From a beta proteobacterium AAP65 (lineage in GTDB: Bacteria; Pseudomonadota; Gammaproteobacteria; Burkholderiales; Burkholderiaceae_C): DNA of 64,000 nucleotides. Location: NCBI GenBank assembly GCA_001295865.1, contig LJHW01000021.1, forward strand, positions 28,858-92,857, in the 5' to 3' direction. The position numbers and the translations under genes were made by a program. Under the pieces are notes generated by a model. That model was not told where the DNA came from. It did no database searches and saw nothing but the letters and a program-made list of their open reading frames with translations. Of this stretch, positions 28,016-36,589 are shown in pieces. Within the stretch, counting starts at the first letter, position 1. Every line of letters begins with the position of its first letter.

Positions 28016-29128
28016 ATGAAAGACACGCCCATGAGCAACACCAGCCCGGCCAGCACCGTGATGCGCCAACACGCCGAGCAGCAGTTCGCCGAAGAACTGG
28101 CCGAGCTGGCCAAGCAAGACAACCGCGCGCGCCCCGCAAACTGGCTGCTCTCGCCCTGGGCGGTGCTGCGCTACCTGATGGGCGGCCGGCTCGCCAACGG
28201 CTTCGAGGTCAGCGCCAAGTACATCGGCAACGAAAGGCTGATGGAAGTGGCCGTGGCCACGCTGGCCACCGACCGCGCGCTGCTGCTCTATGGCGTGCCC
28301 GGCACCGCCAAGAGCTGGGTGAGTGAACACCTGGCCGCGGCCATCAGCGGCACTTCCACGCTGCTCATCCAGGGCACGGCGGGCACCAGCGAAGAACAGC
28401 TGCGCTACGGCTGGAACTACGCGCAGCTGCTGGCCCACGGCCCTTCTGAAGCCGCGCTGGTGCCCAGCCCGCTGATGCAGGCCATGCGCAACGGGCGCAT
28501 CGCGCGGGTGGAAGAGCTCACGCGCATCCCGGCCGATGTGCAGGATTCGCTGATCACGGTGCTGTCGGAAAAGACGCTGCCCATCCCCGAGCTGGGCAGC
28601 GAGGTGCAGGCCGTGGCGGGCTTTTCCGTCATCGCCACGGCGAACAACCGCGACAAGGGCGTCAATGAACTTTCCGCGGCGCTGAAGCGGCGCTTCAACA
28701 CCGTGGTGCTGCCGGTACCGGCCAGCGAAGACGACGAGGTCGCCATCGTCACCCAACGCGTGGGCGAGATGAGCCGCGCGCTGCAGCTGCCGGCGGAGCC
28801 GCCAGCGCTGAAGGAGGTGCGGCGCATCGTGCAGATCTTCCGCGAGCTGCGCAACGGCCGCACCGAAGACGGCAAGACGCAACTGAAATCGCCCAGCGCC
28901 ACGCTGAGCACGGCCGAGGCCATCTCCGTCATCAACAGCGGCCTGGCGCTGGCCGGGCACTTCGGCGACGGCGTGCTGCGCCCGCGCGACGTGGCCGCCG
29001 GCCTGGTGGGCGCGGTGGTCAAAGATCCGGTGCAGGACGCCGTGGTCTGGGCCGAGTACCTGGAGACGGTGGTGAAGGAACGCAGCGAGTGGAAGGACCT
29101 CTACCGCGCCTGCCGCGAGACGCTGTGA
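28016..29128 (+). CDS. MoxR-type AAA+ ATPase
   Basis: The 370-aa product has Walker A GVPGTAKS at residues ~93-100, sensor-1 FSVIATANN, and the arginine-finger-like stretch LSAALKRRFNTVVLP. The Walker B region reads IARVEELTRIPADVQDSL, with Glu-Glu in place of the usual Asp-Glu. MoxR ATPases act with VWA proteins in remodelling or assembling complexes; here the VWA gene is two genes downstream. A start at 28031 (MSNTSPA) is also possible. The C-terminal ~110 residues are a helical lid domain. Confidence 0.9.
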   Translation: MKDTPMSNTSPASTVMRQHAEQQFAEELAELAKQDNRARPANWLLSPWAVLRYLMGGRLANGFEVSAKYIGNERLMEVAVATLATDRALLLYGVPGTAKSWVSEHLAAAISGTSTLLIQGTAGTSEEQLRYGWNYAQLLAHGPSEAALVPSPLMQAMRNGRIARVEELTRIPADVQDSLITVLSEKTLPIPELGSEVQAVAGFSVIATANNRDKGVNELSAALKRRFNTVVLPVPASEDDEVAIVTQRVGEMSRALQLPAEPPALKEVRRIVQIFRELRNGRTEDGKTQLKSPSATLSTAEAISVINSGLALAGHFGDGVLRPRDVAAGLVGAVVKDPVQDAVVWAEYLETVVKERSEWKDLYRACRETL

Positions 29129-29138
29129 CCTGGCTGGC

Positions 29139-31484
29139 ATGACCGAGACCCGGCTCTTCGGCATCCGCCACCACGGCCCGGGCTGCGCGCGCGGCCTGCG
29201 CGCCGCTTTCGACGCTTGGGCGCCGACGCTGGTGCTGGTGGAGGGCCCGCCCGAGGCCGACGCGCTGCTGGCGCACGTGCCAGCGCTGGTGCCGCCGGTG
29301 GCCGTGCTGACCCACGCGGTGGACGAACCGCGGCGCGCGGTCTACCACCCCTTCGCGCGTTTCTCGCCCGAGTGGCAGGCGCTGGCCTGGGCGGCCGAAC
29401 ACGGCGTGGCGCTGCGTTTCATCGACCTGCCGCAGGCGCACCGCCTGGCGCTGCCCGAAGAAGATGACGACGCGCCGGCTGAAGCCGCCGGCACACCGCG
29501 CCGCGACCCGCTGGGCGTGCTGGCCCAGGCCGCCGGCTTCGAAGACGGCGAAGCCTGGTGGAACCAGCAGGTGGAAGAGCGGCACGAGGCAGCCGGGCTC
29601 TTCGAGGCCATCACCGAAGCGATGGTGGCGCTGCGTGAGACCGAACCCCAGCGCGCCGAGCTTTCGACCGACGCTGACGGCGACACCAGCGCCGAACCCA
29701 CCCCCGACATCGACGCCCTGCGCGAAGCCCACATGCGCCAGTGCTTGCGCGCCGCGCGCCGCGAGGGCGCCGAGCGCATCGCCGTGGTGTGCGGTGCCTG
29801 GCACGTGCCGGCCCTGCGGCTGGACGCCCCCGGCGCACCCACCGCCAAAGCCGACACCGCGCTGCTCAAGGGCTGCCCCAAGCGCAAGGTGGCGGCCACC
29901 TGGGTGCCCTGGACCTACCGCCACCTGGCACGCGCCAGCGGCTATGGCGCTGGGGTGCGTTCACCCGGCTGGTACGAGCACCTCTGGGCCACCGCCGGCG
30001 CGCCAGGCCGCACCCGCGCCGCCGGCTGGCTGGCCCGTGTGGCCACGCTGATGCGCGAGCGGGATCTCGACTGCTCCAGCGGCCACCTCATCGAAGCCAC
30101 GCGCCTGGCCGAAGGACTGGCCGCGATGCGCGGCCGCGCCGCCCCGGGCCTGGACGAGCTGAACGAAGCCACACGCGCCGTGCTGACGATGGGCGACGAC
30201 ACCGTGCTGGCCTTCGTGCGCGAGGCCCTGGTCATCGGCGACCGCCTGGGCGAGGTGCCGGCCGACGTGCCCACCGTGCCGCTGCAGCGCGACCTGGAAG
30301 CCCAGCAGAAGACGCTGCGCCTCAAACCCGAGGCGCTGCAGAAAACGCTGGACCTCGACCTGCGCCAGCCCGGCGACCTCGCGCGCAGCCGCCTGCTGCA
30401 CCGGCTGGCGCTGCTGGACATCCCCTGGGGCACGCTGGCGCGCGTGGGGCAGCGGGCGGGCGCGCCCAGCGGCGCCCGGGGCAGCTTCCACGAGGTCTGG
30501 CAGCTGCAATGGCAGCCCGAGTTCGCGCTGCGCCTCATCGAGGCCAGCCGCTGGGGCCAGACGCTGGAGCAGGCGGCCACGGCCTGCATCCATGAACGCT
30601 GCCCCACGCTGCCGGGCCTGGCCGAACTCTCGAAGTGTGTGGACGACGCGCTGCTGGCCGACCTGCCCGCCGCCGTGCAAGCCGCCACGCATGCGCTGCA
30701 AGACCGCGCCGCGCTGAGTGGCGACGTGCCGCAGCTGCTGGCGGCGCTGCCGGCGCTGGCCAACGTCTTCCGCTACGGCAACGTGCGCCAGACCGACGCC
30801 ACGCTGGTGGCCGGCGTGCTGGACGGCCTGGTGCAGCGCGCCGCCATCGGCCTGCCGCTGGCCGCGCAGGCGCTGGACGAAGAAGCCGCCGCCGCCCTGC
30901 GTGAACACCTGCTGGCCGCCCACAGCGCGCTACGCCTGCGCGAGGCCCCCACCGATGCAGCCGCCACGGCTCCCACGGACGACGACACGACCACACCCGA
31001 AGACGCCGCCCCGCTGGCCGCCTGGCGCCACGCGCTGCAGCAGCTGGCCGACAGCCCCAGCGCCCACCCGCTGCTGCAGGGCCTGACGCTGCGCCTGCTG
31101 CTGGACGAAGGCCAGCGCGCCCCGGCCGCGGCGGCGCAGGCGATGTCGCTGCACCTTTCAGCCGGCAGCGAGCCGGCCGCAGCGGCGGCGTGGCTCGACG
31201 GTTTTCTCAACCGCAACGCCACGCTGCTGCTGCACGACGCCACCGTCTGGCAGCTGCTGGACGCCTGGCTGGCCGGCTTGAGTGACGCGCACTTCATCCG
31301 CGTGCTGCCGCTGGTGCGGCGTTGTTTCTCGGCCTTCGGCCCCGGCGAGCGGCGCGACCTGGGCGCCCGCGCGCGCCAGGGTGTGGCCGCGCTCGCACCG
31401 GCCGCCGTGGCGCTGGATTGGCCGGCCGACAAAGCCGCCCTGCCGCTGCCCTGGCTGCGGCGTTGGCTGGGGGTGGCGGCATGA
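29139..31484 (+). CDS. DUF5682-family protein with a TraB/TIKI-like N-terminal half
   Basis: The 781-aa product starts with FGIRHHGPGCARGLRAAFDA, soon followed by TLVLVEGPPEADALL, and at ~215-225 has VVCGAWHVPALR. A G-x-x-H motif near the start, a glutamate strand (vlvEgp) and a later G-x-x-H motif are the pattern of the TraB/PrgY, ChaN, GumN and TIKI superfamily, to which I infer remote kinship. The remaining ~500 residues are helical, with no known motif. It begins 10 bases after the MoxR stop and overlaps the VWA gene by ATGA. No signal peptide is visible, so it is probably cytoplasmic. Confidence 0.75.
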   Translation: MTETRLFGIRHHGPGCARGLRAAFDAWAPTLVLVEGPPEADALLAHVPALVPPVAVLTHAVDEPRRAVYHPFARFSPEWQALAWAAEHGVALRFIDLPQAHRLALPEEDDDAPAEAAGTPRRDPLGVLAQAAGFEDGEAWWNQQVEERHEAAGLFEAITEAMVALRETEPQRAELSTDADGDTSAEPTPDIDALREAHMRQCLRAARREGAERIAVVCGAWHVPALRLDAPGAPTAKADTALLKGCPKRKVAATWVPWTYRHLARASGYGAGVRSPGWYEHLWATAGAPGRTRAAGWLARVATLMRERDLDCSSGHLIEATRLAEGLAAMRGRAAPGLDELNEATRAVLTMGDDTVLAFVREALVIGDRLGEVPADVPTVPLQRDLEAQQKTLRLKPEALQKTLDLDLRQPGDLARSRLLHRLALLDIPWGTLARVGQRAGAPSGARGSFHEVWQLQWQPEFALRLIEASRWGQTLEQAATACIHERCPTLPGLAELSKCVDDALLADLPAAVQAATHALQDRAALSGDVPQLLAALPALANVFRYGNVRQTDATLVAGVLDGLVQRAAIGLPLAAQALDEEAAAALREHLLAAHSALRLREAPTDAAATAPTDDDTTTPEDAAPLAAWRHALQQLADSPSAHPLLQGLTLRLLLDEGQRAPAAAAQAMSLHLSAGSEPAAAAAWLDGFLNRNATLLLHDATVWQLLDAWLAGLSDAHFIRVLPLVRRCFSAFGPGERRDLGARARQGVAALAPAAVALDWPADKAALPLPWLRRWLGVAA

Positions 31485-32722
31485 ACACAGACATGACGAA
31501 CCTCGCGCCAGTGCCCGAAGACAGCGGCCCGGCCGAGCCCGTGCGCGTGGACGACGCCATCCGCCTGCGCCGCTGGCGCCTGGCCCTGGGCAGCGAGGCC
31601 GAAGCCGCCTGCGGTGCGCCGCTGGGCGCCGAGGCCGACATCGACCAGGCCCTGGCCGCGCTGTACGAAGCCGATGGCAGCGGCGGCCTGGGCCCTGACC
31701 GGCGCGGCGGGCGCGGCGCCTCGCGCCCGGGCGTGGCGCGCTGGCTGGGCGACATCCGCCGCTACTTCCCTTCGCAGGTGGTGCAGGTGATGCAGCGCGA
31801 CGCGCTGGAACGCCTGAACCTGCGCGACATGCTGCTGCAGCCCGAGATGCTGCAGGCCGCGCAGCCCGACGTGCACCTGGTGGCGCAGCTGGTGGCGCTG
31901 AGCAGCGTGATCCCCGCCAAGACGCGCGACACCGCGCGCGCCGTGGTGCGGCGTGTGGTCGACGAGCTGATGCAGCGGCTGGACGAGCCCTTGCGCAGCG
32001 CCGTGACGGGCGCGCTCGACCGCAGCCAGCGCAACCGCCGCCCGCGCCATGCCGAGATCGACTGGCACCGCACCATCCGCGCCAACCTGCGCCACTGGCA
32101 GCCCGAGTACCGCACCGTGGTGCCGCAGGTGCTGCACGGCTACGGCCGCAAGGCGCGCCGGCCGCAGCGCGAGGTGGTGCTGTGCATCGACCAGAGCGGC
32201 TCGATGGCGCAGTCGGTCGTCTACGCCAGCATCTGCGGCGCGGTGATGGCCAGCCTGCCGGCCGTGAGCACCAAGCTGGTGGTCTTCGACACCGCGGTGG
32301 TCGACCTGAGCGAAAAGCTCGACGACCCGGTGGAGCTGCTTTTCGGCGTGCAGCTGGGCGGCGGCACCGACATCAACGGCGCGGTGGGTTACTGCCAGAC
32401 GCTGATCCGGGAACCGCGCAACACCATCCTCGTGCTGATCTCCGACCTCTTTGAGGGCGGCGTGGCGCCGCAGCTGCTGCGCCGCGCGGCGGAACTCGTG
32501 GAAAGCGGGGTGCAGTTCATCACGCTGCTGGCGCTGTCGGACGAAGGCGCGCCGGCCTACGACCGCGAACTCGCCGCGCAGCTGGCCGCTTTGGGTGTGC
32601 CCAGCTTCGCGTGCACGCCCGATGCTTTCCCGGCGCTGATGGCCGCGGCCATCCGCCGCGAAGACGTCAACGCCTGGGCGGCCGGGCGCGGGCTGGTGGC
32701 CACGCGGCCAGGGCGGCGCTAG
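31481..32722 (+). CDS. VWA-domain protein, partner of the MoxR ATPase
   Basis: The 413-aa product has an N-terminal helical part, then a von Willebrand factor A domain (~230-395) with an intact metal site. It has D-x-S-x-S in VLCIDQSGSMAQS, the threonine/aspartate in LGGGTDINGAV, and the NTILVLISDLFEGG strand. VWA proteins recruit substrates for MoxR ATPases, with Mg2+ at this site. Its start overlaps the DUF5682 stop. Nothing follows in the same direction: the next gene, 9 bases away, is on the other strand, so the VWA gene ends the block. Confidence 0.9.
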   Translation: MNTDMTNLAPVPEDSGPAEPVRVDDAIRLRRWRLALGSEAEAACGAPLGAEADIDQALAALYEADGSGGLGPDRRGGRGASRPGVARWLGDIRRYFPSQVVQVMQRDALERLNLRDMLLQPEMLQAAQPDVHLVAQLVALSSVIPAKTRDTARAVVRRVVDELMQRLDEPLRSAVTGALDRSQRNRRPRHAEIDWHRTIRANLRHWQPEYRTVVPQVLHGYGRKARRPQREVVLCIDQSGSMAQSVVYASICGAVMASLPAVSTKLVVFDTAVVDLSEKLDDPVELLFGVQLGGGTDINGAVGYCQTLIREPRNTILVLISDLFEGGVAPQLLRRAAELVESGVQFITLLALSDEGAPAYDRELAAQLAALGVPSFACTPDAFPALMAAAIRREDVNAWAAGRGLVATRPGRR

Positions 32723-32731
32723 AGCAGCGCC

Positions 32732-33856
32732 TCAGCCGCGCCAGACGAAGGGGAACTTGAACTGGCGCCAGAAACCTTCAGGCACGTAATCGCCCAACAC
32801 GCCGTAACGCGCCGGCCACGCACGATCGCATTGCACGGCGGTGCCGAAGAGGTGGTCGATGAAAGCGAAGTGCGCGGCGTAGTTCTTGTCGATGGCTTCC
32901 GTGTCCTGGCTGTGGTGCCAGTGGTGGAAGTTGGGCGTGACGATGAGGTAGCGCAGCGGCCCCAGGCGCACGCTGACGTTGGCGTGGTTGAACACGGCCT
33001 GGAAGCCCACCACGATGATGTAGGCGTCGATCACTTCCTTGGCGAAGCCCAGCACGAAGATGGGCGCCAGCACCAGCGTGCGCGTGATCACGATCTCCAG
33101 CACGTGCTGGCGTGAGCCGGCGATCCAGTCCATGTGCTTGGCGCTGTGGTGCACGGCGTGCAGGCGCCAGAGCAGCGGCACCTCGTGGTAGGCCCGGTGG
33201 GTGGCGTACTGCACCAGGTCGGCCACCAGGATGACGAGGAAGAGCGCCACCCAGAAGTTCAGCCCGCGCACCCAGTCTTGCACCGCACCGTGCACGGCCC
33301 AGCCGAAGAGCCGGTGCACGAGCAGGTTCACCGCCAGCAGCATGAAGCCGATGAGCAGGTGGTTGACGATGAAGTGCTGGAAATCGGTTTGCCAGGCCGG
33401 GCGGAACACGGGCTGGTCTTTGCGCAGCGGGAACAGCTTCTCGATGAAGATGAAGATCAGCGTGCTGCCCAGCAGATCGAGGATGAACCAGTCCAGGCCG
33501 ATGTAGGGCGTGCCGTCGGGGAAATCGTTCACCGGCACCTTGTGCCCGCCCAGGGCCACGCTCAAGGCCACCAGCGCAAAAGCCGCGGTGGACAACCAGC
33601 GCCGGCGCCCGGTGACGATGTTGAACAGCGACACGGCCCCAGCCACCACCAGCGCGCCGTAAAGCAGCTTGCGCATCAGCTCCACGCTGTAGGCCTGGCG
33701 CAGCTGCGGCGTGGTGAGGTACTCGGGGAAGTGGAAGGCCAGCACCCCCAGGAAGCACAGGATGGCCAGCGAGAGCGCCACGACACCCGAGACCAGGCCC
33801 TTGCCGGTGCGCAGTTCGCCGTGGGATTCGGTGAGTTGGTGGAGTTTGTCGAGCAT
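32732..33856 (-). CDS. Sterol desaturase/fatty acid hydroxylase superfamily membrane protein
   Basis: From the ATG at 33856 the product is 374 aa with several membrane helices (~28-46, ~70-88, ~128-145, ~165-195). It has the histidine clusters of the family: HRAYH, HAVHHSAKHMDW and FHHWHHSQDTEAIDKNYAAH. These bind a di-iron centre for O2-dependent hydroxylation or desaturation of a lipid, but the substrate is unknown. The hexamer TAGACT on the minus strand at 33869-33864 ends only about 8 bases before the ATG, so the transcript may be almost leaderless. A longer frame upstream lacks a helix and looks spurious. Confidence 0.88.
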   Translation of the reverse strand: MLDKLHQLTESHGELRTGKGLVSGVVALSLAILCFLGVLAFHFPEYLTTPQLRQAYSVELMRKLLYGALVVAGAVSLFNIVTGRRRWLSTAAFALVALSVALGGHKVPVNDFPDGTPYIGLDWFILDLLGSTLIFIFIEKLFPLRKDQPVFRPAWQTDFQHFIVNHLLIGFMLLAVNLLVHRLFGWAVHGAVQDWVRGLNFWVALFLVILVADLVQYATHRAYHEVPLLWRLHAVHHSAKHMDWIAGSRQHVLEIVITRTLVLAPIFVLGFAKEVIDAYIIVVGFQAVFNHANVSVRLGPLRYLIVTPNFHHWHHSQDTEAIDKNYAAHFAFIDHLFGTAVQCDRAWPARYGVLGDYVPEGFWRQFKFPFVWRG

Positions 33857-33977
33857 GCGCGGCAGTCTAGAGGGCCCCGCCCCTGTCGGGGAGCTGCACA
33901 GCTTCGGCTCGCGCATGTGCAAGGTGTGGCCCGGTGGCACGGCCGCGCTGGCTGTCGGCCTGTGGGGTGCCCGGGCG

Positions 33978-35174
33978 TCACCGCCCCGGGGCAAAGGGCG
34001 ATATTGCCTTGCGTTCCAGCCTCACGGCCACGAGCGCGGCCGCCAGCGATGCCAGTGTGCAGCCCAGGATCAGCAGCAGCAGGACCCCCGGGCTGCGCGA
34101 GTGCTCGATCACCACCGCCGTCAAGGTGCTCAGCAAGGCCCCCAGCACCATCGAAATGGCGCCGCTCAAACCCGCCGCGGTGCCGGCCAGTGCGGGGCGC
34201 ACGGACATCGCACCGGCGTTGGCATTGGGCAGCGTCAGGCCGTTGCCCAGGCCGACAAAAAGCGTCAGCCCGAACAGCGCCAGCGGGTGTGAAAGCCCGG
34301 CCAGGTACAGGGCTGCGGCCAGCGCCATGGCGACCACGGAAACGACCCGGCCCGTCACCAGCAAGACACCCGGGCCCAGGCGCCGGCCCTGGCGGGCGCT
34401 GACCGCTGCGCCGACGAGAAAACCGCCGGTGATCGAGCCCACACCCAGGCCCACCTCGGCCGGCGACAGCCCCCACACGGCCGTGGCGACATAGGGCACC
34501 CCGGTGACGAAGACATAGAAGGCACCGACAGAAAACGCGGTGCACAACACATAGGCCCAGTAGCGGCCCGCCTGCGCCAGTGCCAGAAAGTCAGCCCATC
34601 GGGGCGCAGGCAACCCGGGCGCGCGCGTCTCGCCCATGTCCAGCCAGGCGACGACCAGCAGCACGCCCGCCAGCCCTGCATACAGCGCGAACACCGAACG
34701 CCAGCCCAGGGTGACGTCCAGCATGCCGCCGAACATGGGCCCGAGCATGGGCGCCACCGCCATGGCCGAAGCGATCAGGCTCAGCTTGGCCGCGGATTCG
34801 GTGGCGGAATACTGGTCGCGGATGGCGGCGCTGGACACCACCGCCCCGGCGATGACCACCGCCTGCAGCACGCGGCAGACCAGCAGCACCAGCACGTTGT
34901 CCGCCAGCATGCACCCCAGCGATGCCAACGCGAAGACCCCCAAGGCCGTCAGCATGACGGGCCGGCGACCCCAGCGGTCCGAGAGCGGCCCCAGCGTGAG
35001 CTGGAAAAACGCTGAAGCGAGCATGTAGCCCGACACCGCCAGCGCCGTCACCGACTCGCGCGCAGCCAAGTCCCTGGCCATCGACGGCAGCGACGGCAAG
35101 ATCATGTTGAAGGCCACCGCTGCCAGGCCGGTCAGCAGCGTGAGGGTGATGAGGCGGGGTGGGTGGGACGGCAA
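33978..35174 (-). CDS. MFS multidrug exporter, Bcr/CflA type (TTG start)
   Basis: The 398-aa product has about twelve membrane helices and MFS motifs: MILPSLPSMARDLA, then FFQLTLGPLSDRWGRRPVMLTALGVFALAS, i.e. the G-x-x-x-D-R-x-G-R-R motif A, and CRVLQAVVIAGAVVSSAAIRDQY. It would export small molecules with proton motive force. The frame has no ATG near the family N-terminus; TTG at 35174 gives the right length (398 against ~400 usual), so a TTG start is chosen. It lies 121 bases after the neighbouring desaturase gene on the same strand. Confidence 0.85.
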   Translation of the reverse strand: MPSHPPRLITLTLLTGLAAVAFNMILPSLPSMARDLAARESVTALAVSGYMLASAFFQLTLGPLSDRWGRRPVMLTALGVFALASLGCMLADNVLVLLVCRVLQAVVIAGAVVSSAAIRDQYSATESAAKLSLIASAMAVAPMLGPMFGGMLDVTLGWRSVFALYAGLAGVLLVVAWLDMGETRAPGLPAPRWADFLALAQAGRYWAYVLCTAFSVGAFYVFVTGVPYVATAVWGLSPAEVGLGVGSITGGFLVGAAVSARQGRRLGPGVLLVTGRVVSVVAMALAAALYLAGLSHPLALFGLTLFVGLGNGLTLPNANAGAMSVRPALAGTAAGLSGAISMVLGALLSTLTAVVIEHSRSPGVLLLLILGCTLASLAAALVAVRLERKAISPFAPGR

Positions 35175-35245
35175 GGAGGCGGATTGTGGCCGAGGCCGGC
35201 CCGTCGCCGTGCCCGCCTTGGCATCGGCCAGCCCGCCGAGGCGCT

Positions 35246-35428
35246 CTACTTCTTGCCCGCGTCCTTGACCACTTCCTTGATGTCGCCCACGGCCTTCTGC
35301 GCCTGGCCTTCCACCTGCTTCTTCAGGCCCTTGGCCTGCTGCTCGTGGCTGCCGACCACCTTGCCCGTGGTCTGCTGGACCTTGCCGGCGGCGTCTTTGA
35401 GCGTGCCCTTGACTTGATCTTTGTTCAT
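35246..35428 (-). CDS. CsbD-family stress protein
   Basis: The 60-aa product MNKDQVKGTLKDAAGKVQQT... fits CsbD: a short, highly charged, soluble helical protein with the GxxKxxxGKVxxxxG repeat pattern (GTLKDAAGKVQQ, GLKKQVEGQAQKAVGD). CsbD proteins are often induced in stress and are of unknown function. A purine-rich stretch upstream (GCAAGGTCAGGCC) is a fair ribosome site. It stands alone 36 bases after the RtcA stop and 71 before the MFS start. Confidence 0.9.
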   Translation of the reverse strand: MNKDQVKGTLKDAAGKVQQTTGKVVGSHEQQAKGLKKQVEGQAQKAVGDIKEVVKDAGKK

Positions 35429-35464
35429 GGCCTGACCTTGCGTTGAAGTTGCGAGGTGGCCACC

Positions 35465-36544
35465 CTAGGGCCCGGGCTGCGGCGGGTCTGTGCGCACACG
35501 CACCGAGCCGGTCGGCGCCAGGTTCACGCTGAATGCCGAGCCCGTGCCGCCTTGTTTGAACTCGACAGGCAGGAACTTGGCGATGACCTCGAAATTGGTG
35601 AGCGCGTGTGGCGTCAGTTCGGTGCAGGTGTAGCCCGCCGCCTTGCCGCTTTGCCAAACCGCCAGGGCCAGCGGCAGTGCCCACTGGTCGGCCAGGTAGG
35701 GGCCCAGTGCCGCTTCGCTGGCCTCGTAGGCCCGCACCTCACGCACCAAGGTCGCGGCCACCGCCTCGGCACCGAGGCCTCTTTCGCCGAAAGCCGAGAA
35801 CACTTCACAAACGCGGCCGTGCTTCAGGGTGGCCATCAGCACGTTGCCGGGGCCCACGTTCTGGCGACAGGCGCCTTCGCGCAACTGCTCAGCAGCCCAG
35901 CCCAGCTCACTGCCCAGCTGCTCCAGTTCTCGCCGCCCGACCGAGCGCGCCAAACCCGGCGTGTAGCACTCGGCAAAGGCTTCCAAGCTGGCGCCACGCT
36001 CGATCAGATCGAAAGGCTGCAAGGCGCCGTCTGCAGGCCACAGCGTGGCTTCGATTTCGCCGCCACCCGCCGGGTAGAAGCCCAGCCGGCGCAGTTGCAG
36101 TTCAGAACGCGCGCCCAGCCCTTCGAGCAAGGGCGCGTAACTGCGGGCCAGAAAGTGAAAGGGCGGCGCCATCGGGTTGTGCGTGCCGCCGCTCAGCTTC
36201 AGCCGGCTGGGGGCCTGCGCCATCAGCAGCGCAGGCCACACCGTCTGCAGCACCAGCGTGCAGCTGCCGGCCGTGCCGACGTTGAAGCTGTAGCTGCCGG
36301 CCTGTACAGGGCCAGGCCGGAAGCTCAGCGTCTGCGAGTTCAGCTCCGCGCCGCCCACCTCGGCTGCGCACACGGCGGCGGCCGCCTGCACACAGGTGAG
36401 GTGCTGGCGCATCAAGCCGGGCTTCGCGCGGCCGGCGCGGATGCGCATCAGCGTGAAAGGCTGGCCCGTGCACATCGACAAGGCCAGCGAGCTGCGCAGG
36501 ATCTGGCCGCCGCCTTCGCCGGCGGCTCCGTCCAATTCGATCAT
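35465..36544 (-). CDS. rtcA: RNA 3'-terminal phosphate cyclase RtcA
   Basis: The 359-aa product converts RNA 3' or 2'-phosphate ends to 2',3'-cyclic phosphate with ATP via an enzyme-AMP intermediate. The N-terminal LDGAAGEGGGQILRSSLALS, SGGTHNPMAPPFHFLARSY, GFYPAGGGEIEA and the C-terminal TPHALTNFEVIAKFLPVEF are as expected; the histidine in TPHALTN is probably the adenylylated nucleophile. It is last in the rsr-Y RNA-rtcB-rtcA unit, 45 bases after rtcB. Confidence 0.95.
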   Translation of the reverse strand: MIELDGAAGEGGGQILRSSLALSMCTGQPFTLMRIRAGRAKPGLMRQHLTCVQAAAAVCAAEVGGAELNSQTLSFRPGPVQAGSYSFNVGTAGSCTLVLQTVWPALLMAQAPSRLKLSGGTHNPMAPPFHFLARSYAPLLEGLGARSELQLRRLGFYPAGGGEIEATLWPADGALQPFDLIERGASLEAFAECYTPGLARSVGRRELEQLGSELGWAAEQLREGACRQNVGPGNVLMATLKHGRVCEVFSAFGERGLGAEAVAATLVREVRAYEASEAALGPYLADQWALPLALAVWQSGKAAGYTCTELTPHALTNFEVIAKFLPVEFKQGGTGSAFSVNLAPTGSVRVRTDPPQPGP

Positions 36545-36589
36545 CTTGTTCTCCCTTGGGGCCAGGCAGCTGCTAGCAGCCGCTGGCCT

